Assembly: GCF_029873635.1 (NCBI RefSeq)
Contig: NC_080428.1
Coordinates: forward strand, 66,867,101 to 66,931,100
Length of the DNA: 64,000 nucleotides
Source of the DNA: Malania oleifera
Lineage: Eukaryota > Streptophyta > Magnoliopsida > Santalales > Ximeniaceae
Direction: 5' to 3'
Shown piece by piece: positions 10,213 through 23,776 of the stretch; the first letter of the stretch is position 1; each line of letters begins with the position of its first letter. The translations under genes were made by a program, and so were the position numbers. The notes under the pieces were generated by a model that did not search any database, had not been told where the DNA came from, and was given only the letters and a program-made list of their open reading frames with translations.

Positions 10213-10436
10213 CCTATTGCGAATACTGAATTGGGAATATGGAAATGTGAATATTATAATGTGAATACTGCAATGTGAATATTGAAATGAGAATATGGAA
10301 ATGTAAATGTTGGAATGTAAATACTGAAATGTGAATATTGTAATGCGAATATTGCAATGTGAATATTGAATTGTGAATAGTGAAATGTGAATGTTGAAAT
10401 GAGAATACTGGAATGTGAATATGTAAATGTGAAAAT
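10213..10436 (+). repeat. 18-bp minisatellite in beta LTR
   Basis: About twelve units of the form GAATATTGAAATGTGAAT with substitutions, often read as paired 9-mers. The reverse strand is open for 140 and 97 codons here (10177-10599 and 10214-10507), but the peptides are only the translated repeat (runs like FTFQYSHFNIHI). Confidence 0.9.
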
Positions 10437-11558
10437 AAGAACCCTGATGAATGGATTGTGATAGAAAGCACGGTATCGATGCTAGCGGATGATAAATGCA
10501 ACCACAAGGTCTCGTGAAGAGTGTGGCGTGATAGTCGAATGAGTCGGTGAGAAGTGTAATTTTGCCCCCTAGAGTCCAGACCAGGGTTAGTCTGGTCATT
10601 CGTACTACAGACGGGTATATATGGATTGTTTATTTTGATCTAAACCGTAAGGTAGGCCAACTACGGTTTAGATCCAGCCTTCGGGCTGCACAACCTCAAC
10701 CATGGGGGGAAGCATGGTGTGGAGAATATCCTCAGGGCATCCATGAGTTATAGATGCACATGTATTGGTTACCAATGACACTCATGTGCTAGATGATGAA
10801 ATGGAAATGAGAAAAGAAAGAGTGTGAGTTTAATAACAAATAAATAAGGCAAAATAAAACTCTCTACCTGAGGGTTTACTGAGTAAGGTGAGTGTTCTAA
10901 TAAGTATCAGAGCAGAGGGGAGCTACATTTATGAGCGTGCAATCTCCTCTATCCTCGGGAACTTTCGCTGATAAATATGGGTTACATGTGAATGAGTAGA
11001 AAAATGAAATTAAAACTTATAAAAGCTTGTATTTTATATCTATATAGTTATGAGTATAATTGGTATATTTTTCTCAGATGATATTATCACTGAAATGAGA
11101 ATATTATGATATAATGAAACTCGTACTGCCACACAATGTAAATAATTTATTCTGTCTTACTGAGATGTGTGTCACCCAAATATCTAAATATTTCTGGGAA
11201 CCATGACAAGTCAGGAGATAGAGCTCTGAGATAGAGGGGAGTTGGTACCCTAATAGACAATGTGAGTGTTTTGAGTTAGGGTGTATGTTTCCCTAAAATT
11301 TTTAGTTAATTTTTGGGGATGTGTTTGATATGTATATATGTATGTATGGATGGCTAGAACTCTGGTTATTTTTATTCTGAATAGTTTATAAATATTGACT
11401 TCCGCTGTCAGGGATTAGTTGTATGACTGTTTACCCTGCACCTTCTTTGGGTCGGGTTATATTTAAATGATATCAAAGTTTTGACGTGGCCGATGTTTGA
11501 TTAATATGTTTTATTTATTGAAGAGGAAAAAAAATTGTATGAAAATCGGGGCGTCACA

Positions 11559-13928
11559 CAAATTTGCAACTTCAAATAATATGATTCAAGGAAATAATGG
11601 GTTATGGCCAAAGAGAAGTTCTTAAAATCTTAAAAGCTTGGAATATATTCTTTCTGATTTAAATCAAGAATATAAAATTATCTGGAGCCTTTTAAATTAT
11701 GGTAGTTTTACTTTTGCATCAGCAAGTGAGTTTGTTAGAGAAAAATATACAAAGATAATATGGATTACTTGCTGTTAATAAACTGATTGTTTGGAGGAAG
11801 GTTAACGATTCCATAAGCAAGTTGTGTAATGAAAGGATTGAAACAAGGATTTATTTGTGTTTTTGAGTGTTATTATACTAAGGGTGACTCCCTTTTTTTG
11901 CCTCAACTTTTTCCTCTCAAAAGTAAAAGTTGGGGCGCATATGTTTGATAAATAGCTTTCTAGTTTTCAAAAGCCAGTTTCAAGCTTTTTTTGATGAGTT
12001 TTTAAAAGTTTAAAATTTGAAACTTTTAAAAGTTAAAAATTGACTTTTTCTCTAATAAATTATTTAATTTCATTATTACTCATAATTTTTTTTCAAATAT
12101 TATATAACTATCAATGTATTAATTATATTTCCTAAAAATACATATCTATCTTAGTCCTTTTATATACTTTTAAGCACCTTACAATTTTTTTACCAAACAC
12201 TCAAAGTCATTTTTTTTTTTCTTTTTAGTAACTCTTATTTCATGAGGGGCCAAACATTTTAAAATAATATCAAAAAGCTCTTTTCTATCAATTTCTTTTT
12301 ATAATATCCTTTTAAAAAGTCACACAAGAACCAAACTAAACCTAGGTAGATCAAATGGTATTATAAAATGTGGAAATTTAGAATTCTGATTTGTGTTGGA
12401 AGGATACAAATTAATTGTTTATCTAGTATTGGCAACTCAATCAAAGATGTCATGGCAAAATTATCGTGGGCTTTTTCTATTTATCATTCCTAGAGGATAA
12501 GGATGTTGGGGAAGAGGTGGGTTATGGAGGTGATTTTTAAAACACAATGACCTAAAAATAAATTTTTCTTAAGTTCGATCAACACTAAGTAGAATAATTT
12601 ATTATTTAAAAATAGAAATACATAATAGCCAAACAGATAAAATTTACCAAAAGAATATCAAGATTTATGTGGAAAACACTTTAATGTTAAGGAAAAAATC
12701 ACGGGACCCAAGTTCACAGCCAATCTTCCACTATTTCAAAATAATAGGTTACAATAGGTCTTTCCTAGTTAAAACTAGAGACATACATCAACGATAATCA
12801 TCAAGAATCACAAATTATTGACATAGAAAAATAATATGAGCCAACACCAAGGTGTAATCAAACTTGAATGAGAAATGAAGAAGCCTCATCTATACAGGGG
12901 CTGATGTCCAAGCCGTGAAACCTAAGCTACAAATCTCCAAATGACAATTAGACCGACCAGGATGAAGAAGAATGAGTTATGGACAACTTGTCAAAATTTT
13001 AGCTCAATCAGATGAGAAATCACCATTCGATCGTTAAAAATAAGTTGACTGCGTAGGCACCTTCGATCCTGAAATTTTAGCAAATTATTTTCTTCTTTCC
13101 TTCACTCTTTCTTGGCTATCCCAGGAATGCACGAAACTCTCTTTTTCTACCGCAATAGCTTCCCAAAGAAGTGTTCATTTACTATTCAAAAGATGACCCA
13201 TCATCTTCCAAAGAAAGTCACACTTAACTAATAAATAACTACTCTATTCCAAGACAACAAGTGGGATACCACTAAACACAAAGGCTTTTCATTTTTCACT
13301 CGGACATGAATTCTACTTGGGCATTGACCAAAACTTCTAAGAGAATTATTTATATATGTAGGTCATCCTCCACATAGAAGGAAAATCCAACAAAGGTACT
13401 ACAGATTTTTTTGCAAATAATATTCAAAATCTTAAAAAAGTGACTATGCATTTCATCCTAATGTTAGACTTAACTCTTCTATTTTTAGTTGATTTGCTGA
13501 TTATTAATTTTGTGATTGCAAAACATGGTGATGTAATTCTCTCATGGAAAGACTTAACGCCTTTTCCTTTGATTAGTATGGTTGTGCAAATCAATTAGAC
13601 CATACACTTTGAATCAAAAGTTCAATTCTATTAAAAATGTGAATTGAAATCAAATCATTTTAAATAGTTTATTGATATTTGACCGATATCCAATGATTAA
13701 TCAAATTGAATTGTTAGATTCAATTAAAAAAATTTAAAGTTGTTATAAATTGATATTTTTTTCCATTATAATCAATTTGTAAATTTAGAAGCCAAACAAC
13801 AAAACTCAAACATCAATAAAATTAAATTTATAACTTTTAAATTCAAGTTCTAATAAGAAAGTATAGAATGAACCGATTCAAGTTTCAACAAAATCCGGTG
13901 CCCATTAAACATAAGCGGAGAAGACACC
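11559..13928. other. AT-rich intergenic DNA before gene 1
   Basis: No open frame of note. 12660-13050 has the look of an old copia LTR (TTTATGTGGAAAACACTTT, a motif common in such LTRs), but I cannot set its ends. 11890-12190 holds T-rich sequence with a short inverted theme (TTTGATAAA and TTTACCAAAC) and may be a small DNA transposon relic. No TATA box is evident in the last 130 bp before the start codon at 13929. Confidence 0.4.
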
Positions 13929-14231
13929 ATGATACTGAACTCGTCTCCTCTGACTTCAGTCGTCCCCCGCGCCAGGAAGCGTCGCTGCTCTCCCAGTAAA
14001 ACCTCGCGCTCTGTAATCACACCTCGTGCTTATGTCAACGCGCGGTCCGAGTTACGGGGTTTCTCCCGAAAACAGAAGGAGAGCCACTCCCAATCTTCCC
14101 CGCCCGAGCTACAGTCGCACTGCGCCTGCCCACTCTGTTCCACCGGAAGAAGACGTTTACTTGAGGCGGTGGTGACAACCCTTTTTCCCAATTTTGCTTC
14201 CAATGCTTCCGATTTAGGCTCTGATTATACG
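13929..14231 (+). CDS. Gene 1 exon 1: transit-like N terminus
   Basis: 101 codons, beginning MILNSSPLTSVVPR and ending SDLGSDYT before GT at 14232. It holds the Ser/Arg-rich targeting-like part and the CACPLC motif at about residues 81-86. The donor is in phase 0. Plastid targeting is inferred from composition only. Confidence 0.85.
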
Positions 14232-17200
14232 GTAAACCCGCCATTTTCTGCTTATATCTCTCTTACGCTCATTCGAGGCCTTATTTGATTTGCTTGTGTT
14301 TGAGTTCAAAAGGGTACATGATAGAACTGGAGAATGAATTCAACCTGGTTACTTCTGAAACCATATCTGTCGTGTTTCAAACTAATGCCATAAAACGTGA
14401 CTGCGTTTAGGTTTAAGCCAAGCAGCACAGTTCTGCTTCGAATTCAGGTATCATGTAAACCCTTCACATGAAGCTAGTTACCCAAATGGAAATGACTTGA
14501 GTTTCTGCGTCATTTATAGCTGATGAGTTTGTTGATGGTGATCATATGAACGTGTATATAGTGTATCAAGATTCAGAATAAATGTGGAAACGTTTTGCTT
14601 TTGCATGTGATTGCCTGAAATTTATTAGTGCTATCTATATACACAGGCCATGTTGAACAAGGTTCACCCTCCAAGACCGGATTGGTATGAGGAGTTTTAT
14701 GCGTCGGTTTTGAACAATGGCATGAAATCTTATGAGGCAGAGGTTAGCAGCTATTTCTAGTATCAATGAAGTTTTGGTGTTTGCTTACTTGGACAGTTTT
14801 TCATACTCGTTGGATGAATTTATATGCGGTGTTCTTTCTTTGGAAAGATTGCAGGCTACAAGTCGCAGCTCTTTGCTACTTTGAGGGGAAAGGTTGAAAA
14901 TGTTTTGGAGATTGGCATTGGGACGGGTCCTAATCTCAAGTACTATGCCGGTGATACGGGTGTCCATGTTATTGGCATAGATCCAAACAAAAAGATGGAG
15001 AAATATGCACTGGCATCGGCAGCGGATGTGGGCTTGCCCTTGACAAATTTTAAATTTATACAATCGGTATGTCTTATTCACACCACACACATTAATCCCT
15101 AGATAAAATAACATATCAGATTGTGGGCTAAGAAATTATGGAGAGATTGGTCCAGTTGTAGTATTATATTATCAGCTTAACTACACCTATGACAAAGAAC
15201 TTATCTACTGTCTTGGTACAATTATACCAAGCCACTAGAATGTTGATTTAGGGAGGGGAGGCGCAGATAATTATTTATTTATTTGAAAGCCTACATGAGG
15301 CACACACCTATACGAGGCCCCAACAAAGGAAAACTTGTAACCACACCCAACCACCCCCAAGATATCAATCAACCACTCCCAATATACACAACAATATATG
15401 CAAATGCTCAAAGGCTCAACAAAGTGTCCACAAGGGGACTTGTGCCCCCATCTACACAAAGGAGGATGAGGAGATGGACCATATGGCCTAAAGCCAGGTT
15501 CATATCATTGACTTGCTATGCATTGACATTGTTTATAGTTTTTATCCCTTTATCCTCTTCATCCTATCCTCCTAGCAAGGAAAAGGTATATTATTGTACA
15601 TTTGTACCTTTTTTTGTTTATTTTTTTCATGATTTGTTAGTGTTTTTTCAATCACCGCACTTATTCTTTTTAGTAATACTATGAATCACAATTTTCCGTG
15701 GTTGCTGAAAAATCAACATGGTGGGAAACAATTGTAATGAGATGATATTTATATTGTACTAAATCAAATTTGGTGTTTGAGGGTTTAGTCATAATGGGTA
15801 ACTCAATAAATAGGGAAATTTTGTATTTAAAACAAGGAACTAGTGAAGCCTATGCATGTATACGAAATTGATCCACATTGAATTTTCATGTGCATAATTA
15901 CAAGTTAATCGCCAACTATTATGTATTTGCATCATTGCAAGAGGTTACTACATTTGGGATTAGTCATGGAGACAAGTGGCAAGTCGTATCCATTATATAT
16001 TTGCATCATTGCAAGAGGTTTCCACATTTGGGATTATTCATGGAGACAAGTGGCGAGGCCTATCTTCCAATTCTAGACCTAGGATGGTTTAAAGAGCTGT
16101 AAATTGATGGGCTTGAGTTAGGTTAGTTGAGGGGGTCCCAACGCCCTTAGCCTTTCCTAGGCTGCTCAAGCGTATTCCATGTGTTGTTTGTGACTTGTGT
16201 TCCTTTCTCTTGTCACTCATCCGAACCATATGTTGTCATATATTGGACTAACAACTTCTCACTTTCTCATTGGTCGAGATGTGGCGTGCCATTTTTCTAT
16301 TGGAGGATGATAGTTGACACTCATTTGCCCATCCTAATATCCTATAAAAACACTTAATCATGCTTCAACAAAGATCCCTCTTAGCAACAACCATTACTCA
16401 CATAGAACATAGCCTCTCCTCCCCTTTAGAACCCACTTTAGATTTTGGTGACCTATTGGACCTATTATGATTATGCAAGGTAAGAGAAAGTTTGGTATTT
16501 AGGTAGAAGCTTCCAATAGTCAACCAACCCAAGATATCAAGATTCAAGAATGAGGTGGAGGTGATCATCGAGCCAAGCACCAAGAATCTTGGGATTTTTC
16601 TGCATGCATTGCCAAGATGATGCAAATGTGCGTTTTGAAGAGAAGGTGTTTTGTTTTTGTTCTCCAAATACTAAAATACTTAATCAAGTGGTAGCCACCA
16701 ATTCCCACACTCACATCATTTTTAAAACTTTAATGGAATGCCGTAGCCCCTCCTCCAAGTGTGAAAAATGACTATATTTGTCCTCGTAGTTCCAAGGGAC
16801 ATGATAATCACATGCCGTGTACGACTTACCTATAACCCTCATGAGAACTAGCTTGGTGGGAGTTAGCCCTAGGGAGGACCAACTTTATTGAAGTTGACTC
16901 TTTTAGGAATCGGGAGCCAACCAATGCAAGGAATGGCCTAACAAAAGTCTTCTTTTGTGAGATCTTGTGGAAATTCTAATCTCCAAGAAAGTGAGAAGCT
17001 TGAAGAGGTGAAGATTGAATCGCACACACATTTAAATGGCAGAAAGGTTTATCAATTGTGAAGGAGTAGGGGGCTTGGAGTGGATTTCTCTGGAAGTCTC
17101 GAGTCTCAAATCTGCCAAAGGCCCTAAAGAATGAACTTATTCCTTTTGAAGCGCCTGCAATCCAAGACCTAACTCTTGCCCTCGAGACATTACGAGATTA

Positions 17201-20200
17201 ACCGAAATCTCGATGTAGAGGAGTTTCAATATATCAAAGGATGTTGGATCTTAAGGTTCATTTTTTTTGTAAAAAGGAATTTTAGCGCCAACCTTATTGG
17301 GATTTTAATTAGTATTGGAATTTATTTTTTTGAACTTATGAGGAGATTTGGTGCTTTGATGTGAAGCTAGGGTTGCATAGATTGGAAGTCAGTTTGGGGA
17401 GTAAGCTAGTCAAGTAGTCCCACAATGTATTCTGCATATTATGGTGGAGGTTGATAAGCTTCTTGGAGTTGGATTCATCAAGCTAGTGCAATGCCCGATG
17501 CGATTGGTGAACATACGAAAATAGTTTTTGTCAAGATGAAATAATGATCAAATTCAAGTGTGTGTGGGCTTTAAGGACATCAACAAGGCTTGTCACAAGG
17601 GTGATTTCCCACTTCCTAATATTGATATCTTGGTAGTTGCAACCATTGGACGCAAGATGTTCTCCTTCATGGGTGGTTTGAGTGGTACAGTCAAATTAAG
17701 ATGGTTCTAGAGGATGCAAATAATATTGCATTTAGAACTCTAGTTTGGTTTTCCGCTACATAATCATGCCTTTTGGGCTTAATAATACAAGAGCAACATA
17801 CGAGCAAGCCTTGAGGAACCAGGCCTCCACTGATTGCACAATCTTTTAGAAGAGCTAAATGTTACTTAAGCTATATTTAGGCCCAAATCCTTGAGTGTCT
17901 AAGTCATATTATGTGCTTGAATACTAGAGGAAGCAATATTCTGCATGTGCTTTTAGCCCTATAAGTGACGGGCTAACTAAATCAAGCCCATTTATATTTT
18001 CTAGATCTAACATATGACTGCCCAAGATCTGGCCCATATGAAATGTAATATTAAGAACCTGCTCTAACCCACTCCGAACCCACACCATTCCTTTTGGATT
18101 TGCAGGCCCCATTCTTCACACAACCTAGCCCATTCCACTCCATCTTCTCCATGATCCTCTAAAGGAACATCTAAATTGTTTGCAATTCCCTCAAAGAATG
18201 GAGGATTAACAATTGATGATGCACAACCAGGCATCATGATGTGCATCACACCCCCATAGTGATCACAAATCTTGTTGCTTTAGCCTTGAGAACCTTGCCT
18301 CACGAATTTTTGTAGCCCCTCACGTTTACTATGAACCATCTTTGCACTAAAATCCTAAAAAGATCCCAGCCATCTATCATTCTATATCCTTTATATCTGT
18401 TGGGAACAAAAAGTAAAAAAAATGCTTGCCTTTCCATCCCAATCCTAACTCCATGTATTTTCCCACCATCATTGATTGAATCATCAACTAATACATGATG
18501 CTACCAATTTGCATGCTTTGTATCCTAGTAGCAAACTTCCAAATGCTGATGACATACCTTTGAGAACTACTTCACCAATGATGAAGATAATCTTTCTCAT
18601 CAATTAAGATTAATATTACTATCAACTAAGGAACAAACATATACGCAATAATTTACGCATAACGCTGGTTGTAGGCAAGATAAGGGAGGGGCGGCTCAGA
18701 TAATTCAAGCATTTGAAACACAGACCTAGTAGAACACCTACGAGGAAGAGTGAATTAGTTATTATTTTTGGCATGAAAAAGGGTAAGGATAAGCTTAAAA
18801 TAACTTGGAATGAGGTAGTGAGGAAGTATTTAATAGCCCTTAATCTAATAGAGGAAAATGCTATTGATTAGGTGAATTGGCGAAAAAGGATTCATGTAGC
18901 TGACCCCACCTAGTGCGACTTAAGGCTTGTTGTTGTTGTTGTCGTATTATGATCAAGCACAAATAAAAACTCACCTTTCCCACTCTAACTAGTCAAAACC
19001 TTTGATTCTTCTGCCACGCCCTTCCAATGATGGTCTACACCCACCATAGCGACTAGTTATGAGTGTAAGAAGCGACAAGTGTAAGGAGTGACGAGTGTAA
19101 GGAGGAAATGGGGGAGAGATATTATAAAGGGAAAAGGTCTCATGAATGTACCTCATGTTAATTGTCCAAAAACAAACAAAAATCAAAATTACATTAATAA
19201 AAAATTATATAATATTACTTTATATTTTTAGTAATATGATAGTCTATTATTTTAGATACCATAATACCACATGACTAATATATTATGAGTTAAAGCTCAT
19301 TATCATATCGTTTTGTGAATATACTAACAAACATGCATAATCAAAACACAATTTATTATGATATAATTTAATGCTATATTATATCATGATAATTATATAT
19401 TTTATATATTAAATATTATTGTAATTTATTATTATAAATATCATAATAGTGTGTGATGATACTAGTAGTATTTATGTTTGACCATCCAAAATAATAGGGA
19501 CAGTATAATCTCAAAAAAACGTAACATACTAATGTGTCACGAGCTAAGCTTGTTTAGGGCATTATGCTTGCCTGTGACCGCTTCTCTCGTGTGTTTGGGA
19601 TGGGTTTCCATCATGTAAATACTAATGTAGGGTTATTTTTTGCTAGTAGTGTCTTTGTATGCCAAATAAGGCAGTATGACTCCTCGGTCACTTTGATGTT
19701 TCCTAGTGTCAAGATAATAATTACATAAAAACCTATTTAGGGGAGGGTGAGTGTTCATTAGTCATTGTAAAACTCACTAGCTTTTGTCAACTGTTTAGCC
19801 TATTTGCCTCCCTCACTAAGCACACAATGTCAACAAAGGTGTTGTTAATGAATTGCGTTTGCTTCAATGTTTACTGCTTGCTTGCCACGACTTTCATGAA
19901 TTGATTATTGTTTCCGCTGCTATTTGAATGAATACTAATGAAAGTATTTCGTGGATGAATGTTGGTAAACGATAGGTTGGCTAGTTAAGCAAGAGTACCT
20001 TAGCTAGCGCCACACGACCCATCACAAGGGTGTAAAAATAGTCGGACCGTGACAATGCTTGTGGGAATCTTCATTCTTAAGGAATGTGAAATTATCGCCA
20101 TGTCCCTTTGCAGGTCTAAAACAAATGTGGCAATGGGGGTGCATAGGTATTATATTTTTTTGGGAATCCTAAAGGATCCCACTAGCCAAACACCGCTTTG

Positions 20201-23200
20201 GGGTAATAAGGAGTGGACTTCACATGATTGACATCATAATGAGTTTAGAGTTTTATGATTCTTGAGTTAATGAAAGGGTGCCATTGTGGTAGAGGATGAG
20301 CTTTGGAATTCCAAATGTACAAATGATGCGCTCCTTGACAAAATTTGCCAATACATGTCTTGTCATATTCTTTAGTGTTGTAGCCTCCACCCACTTGGCA
20401 AAGCATTGTATGGTGGCCAAGATTCATTTATGTCTTTTAGATTGCGGATTTATAAGTCCTATCAAATCAAATCCCCACTTGCGAAAGGGACATGGAATCA
20501 TTGTGGAGTCCAACAAGTGAAGTATGGATGACATTACTATAAAGTTGGCAAGAATAGCTAAAAGAATCCTTTTCCATGGTTGGCCAATGATAGCTAATAT
20601 CTAGAAATTGCTAGGAGAGTCTCCTTATTCCCTAATGTTAACACTGGGAGAGTCTTTACACAGGCTTAATATAGATGGGTGAGCACCAACTTGACTTAAA
20701 AGGTTAAGCCTATTTAGTCTTAGGCCCAACAATGTATATAAGTACCCATCATCCACTCTATTTTTCTAATGTGGGACACAATGACACACTCCCAAGTGGA
20801 ATTCTTAACGACTCCCCCTTCAACGAAAGCCGTTCTTGATCAGTTAGTGTCATACAACCAACTAGGAGCCGTTACTCAATCATGAGAGTCCACTCATGAT
20901 AATTCCTCTTTCACGTGTCTATATCCGTGAAACACATGCATGAGCACTAGAGCCTATTCAAACTCTCCCCCTTAAGTAAAAACTGTCTCCCTCAGAGGAG
21001 CAAACTTAATCCTCCAATAGTTGCTCAAGTGGGCCTTGCCCTTGCGCCTTACATGCTTTGGATTCCATTCCACATGTCTTCCAATCAATCCTTTTTTCAC
21101 ATCTTGATCCTATTTGGATCCATTTTCCAGACCAAGACGATCCTCATTGGTCTTGGTCATGCCCTTTGGTCCTCTAACTGTTAGTACGTTAGGAGAATTA
21201 GTTTTACACCTGGAATTCATAATGTTGCTAGCCCAAAGATGCGAACGATCAACTCTGATAATGCTTGTTAGCACTAGGAGAGTTTTGCTTGGGCTTTATA
21301 TAAATGGTTGAACACAAACTTGGCCCAAAAGTTTAAGCTTATTGGGTCTTGAGCCCAACCATGCATATAAGCACCCATTCTCCACTCTATGTTTCCAATG
21401 TGAAGAAACTCTTGGAATTCTCAACACATTGACTTTCCTATCAAGCATCCGAATGCCCCCTAGAGGTTTTGCACACTTACTATATGAGCTTCGAAGTTGA
21501 GAAGCGTCCTTGGCCATGGTAGGTGTGGTCACTATTATCCATGAATTTTCCAATGAAATTACAATCTTAGAGGTTTTGCACACTTACTATATGAGCTTTG
21601 AAGTTGAGAAGTGTCCTTGGCCATGGTAGGTGTCATAGGGTCACTATTACCCATGAATTTTCCCCCATTGCGATGGCACCAAGTCCCACTTGGTTTATCC
21701 AATTTCCAACAATCAAACTCGCTTGTTTATTATCTTGCAAGTAAAGGGATAATACAATATGCACACAACTACACGAGCATGCAATTTACAGACCTTTACT
21801 CTTTCATTAAGACAAAGGGAACACAGTGTACCACTTGCAAGAACACCCACACATGAATTTCTCGATTTTTAAGGCATGCTAAATGTCAATATAACACACA
21901 CCCCCAACTATCAAAGGGCTTGCACTTGACAACCCCAGCTGCCTAGGCTATGCTAGATGCTATGAGCGAGCATGTGCCAACAAGGCACTAACCCTTTTAA
22001 TTGCTATTGCATGGTTAGAGTATTTGCAGATGTTGAAGCCCTAGGAAATTCCTCAAGCAAGGGAATGCATGTCAACCCTTAACATAAAATTGCAAACTAT
22101 CCTGCTGCCCTTGTTTTGATAGAGCACATGGTCTACAAGTCAAATTTCTATATTATGCATGGATTCACTTCAATCGTGTCACCTCCCACGTGGGTGTATA
22201 GCCACATGACATTTGATGCATTCGACAAGCAACTAGGTTAACCACTCACACATCTTGCAATGTAGCCAAAATTAGTGACCATGGCCCCACCCATGTTCAT
22301 CTCTAACATGTTGAGCCTTCATCAAGGCATCTGGGGTTGTCAAGTGCAACATAGCTTATTATTGGAAACCTAGTAGATAGCCCATGACAGACTGTATTGG
22401 CAAATGGCCTAATGGTCCGCATGCCTTGGGCCATGTCAAGTGATCAAGGGGCTGGCGGTTGACTAGAGGATGGTATAGTCTCCTTCCCTAATTTTCCTGA
22501 CAAACACCCTAATGAACCTCTACCATCGTGCCTTTTGCATTTTCCAATGAAAGAAACCTTTAGACGTTCGGACAAAAAGATATTGGGTAAGGCTTTACAT
22601 CTTGCAAAGAATATTGTACGATTGTATTTTTAATAAAAAAACACACATATTTATGATTTGATGGGTCATACTCGATTTTGAAGGAAGTTACACTGCCTTT
22701 GGTTTGTAGAATTAGTGTTTGAGTGGAATTGAAATTCAGACCTGATTCCTTGATTCCCATTCTAATGTTGGAATCCTATTCCGATTAGAATGCTAATTCC
22801 CGATTCAACGGAATTTTGATTATGCCTTTTACATGTAGAAATAATGTTTTGAGAGGCTCAATTGAGGCTTGCCTCAAGGCAAGGCATGCCTAAATGCCTT
22901 GAGGCTTAATTTGAAATACCAAAAGGCTAACATGCTGAGGCTTATGCATTTGTGCACAAAGCACGCCTTTTGCACCTTTTCAATTGAGGCTTACGCATTT
23001 TGGGTGCGAGATTCTCAAGTTAGATTTGGCTAGAGAATTTTAACTTTGTGTTCATATTAAAGCAATGTCATAACATGAGTTGATTTCTAATACCCTTGAA
23101 CCTCAACCTTTCCTAAATAATTGAGCTTGCTTGTATCTTAGATCTTGGAAACAATTTGAACATTGTAATGTTATAGCTATCTCTTGTCGTGATTATGTAA

Positions 23201-23727
23201 TGAATTCACATTAGCAATTTTTGAATAGCCAACAAGTAGTTTGCAAACTATATTTGATTTTTTTTTTACATTGTATTTGTGATTTTCTTAATTTTTTCTT
23301 AATTTTGAAAATATAATTAATTTATTTACATTTTTATTTTCTAAAAATAAAATTCTTAAAATTCTTACGCTACCTAAGGCTTATGCCTCACCTCTTAAGG
23401 GTTAGAACGCTTTGCCTTTTAAAACATTGTGTAGGAATTATAGTTCTATTCTTAATGAGTTGATTCTCTTTTTCAAAGGACAATTATAACCCTCACAACA
23501 ACAACAACAACAACAACAACAACATTAGTAATCACAACTACAACAACGATGACGACAACAATAACATATAGTAAAAATAAAAATAATATGTTATTATTGG
23601 TGTTGTTTTTGCTGTCGTTGTTGTTGTTGTTATCATTTTTGAAGGATAACCGAAAAAAAAAAAAAAAAACAGAAGTATTATATCTTTCTTATGATAATTA
23701 TTGTTATCATCATCATCATCATCATCA

Positions 23728-23776
<49 letters not shown>

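Larger units (their letters stand above)
9069..11558 (+). mobile_element. Beta-type solo LTR with palindrome cluster
   Basis: It begins TGTAGATACCTAGAAAATTTAA and ends GGGGCGTCACA. These ends match the beta LTR ends at 56719 and 50076 (TGTAATAACCTAG and GGGGCGTTACA in the same orientation). Its length of 2490 bp is close to the 2.53 kb of those LTRs. Unlike them it carries TTCGTCGACGAA palindromes (9161-9172 and 9182-9193, with decayed copies to 9340) and a TATA box at 9341-9350. It also has an 18-bp tandem array, the module near 10673 and CTTACTGAG at 11157. I find no matching target duplication (ATCAC against CAAAT), so one edge may be rearranged. Confidence 0.75.

Noticed and set aside
10177-10599. 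140-aa reverse-strand open frame
   Set aside because: It is the translation of an 18-bp minisatellite whose unit length keeps the frame open.
14824-15102. Separate 92-aa gene starting at 14824
   Set aside because: Its first 8 codons are intron sequence; the splice join at 14742/14848 restores the methyltransferase family sequence.
15283-15684. 133-aa open frame in gene 1 intron
   Set aside because: No domain or repeat of coding type; composition is like the surrounding intron.
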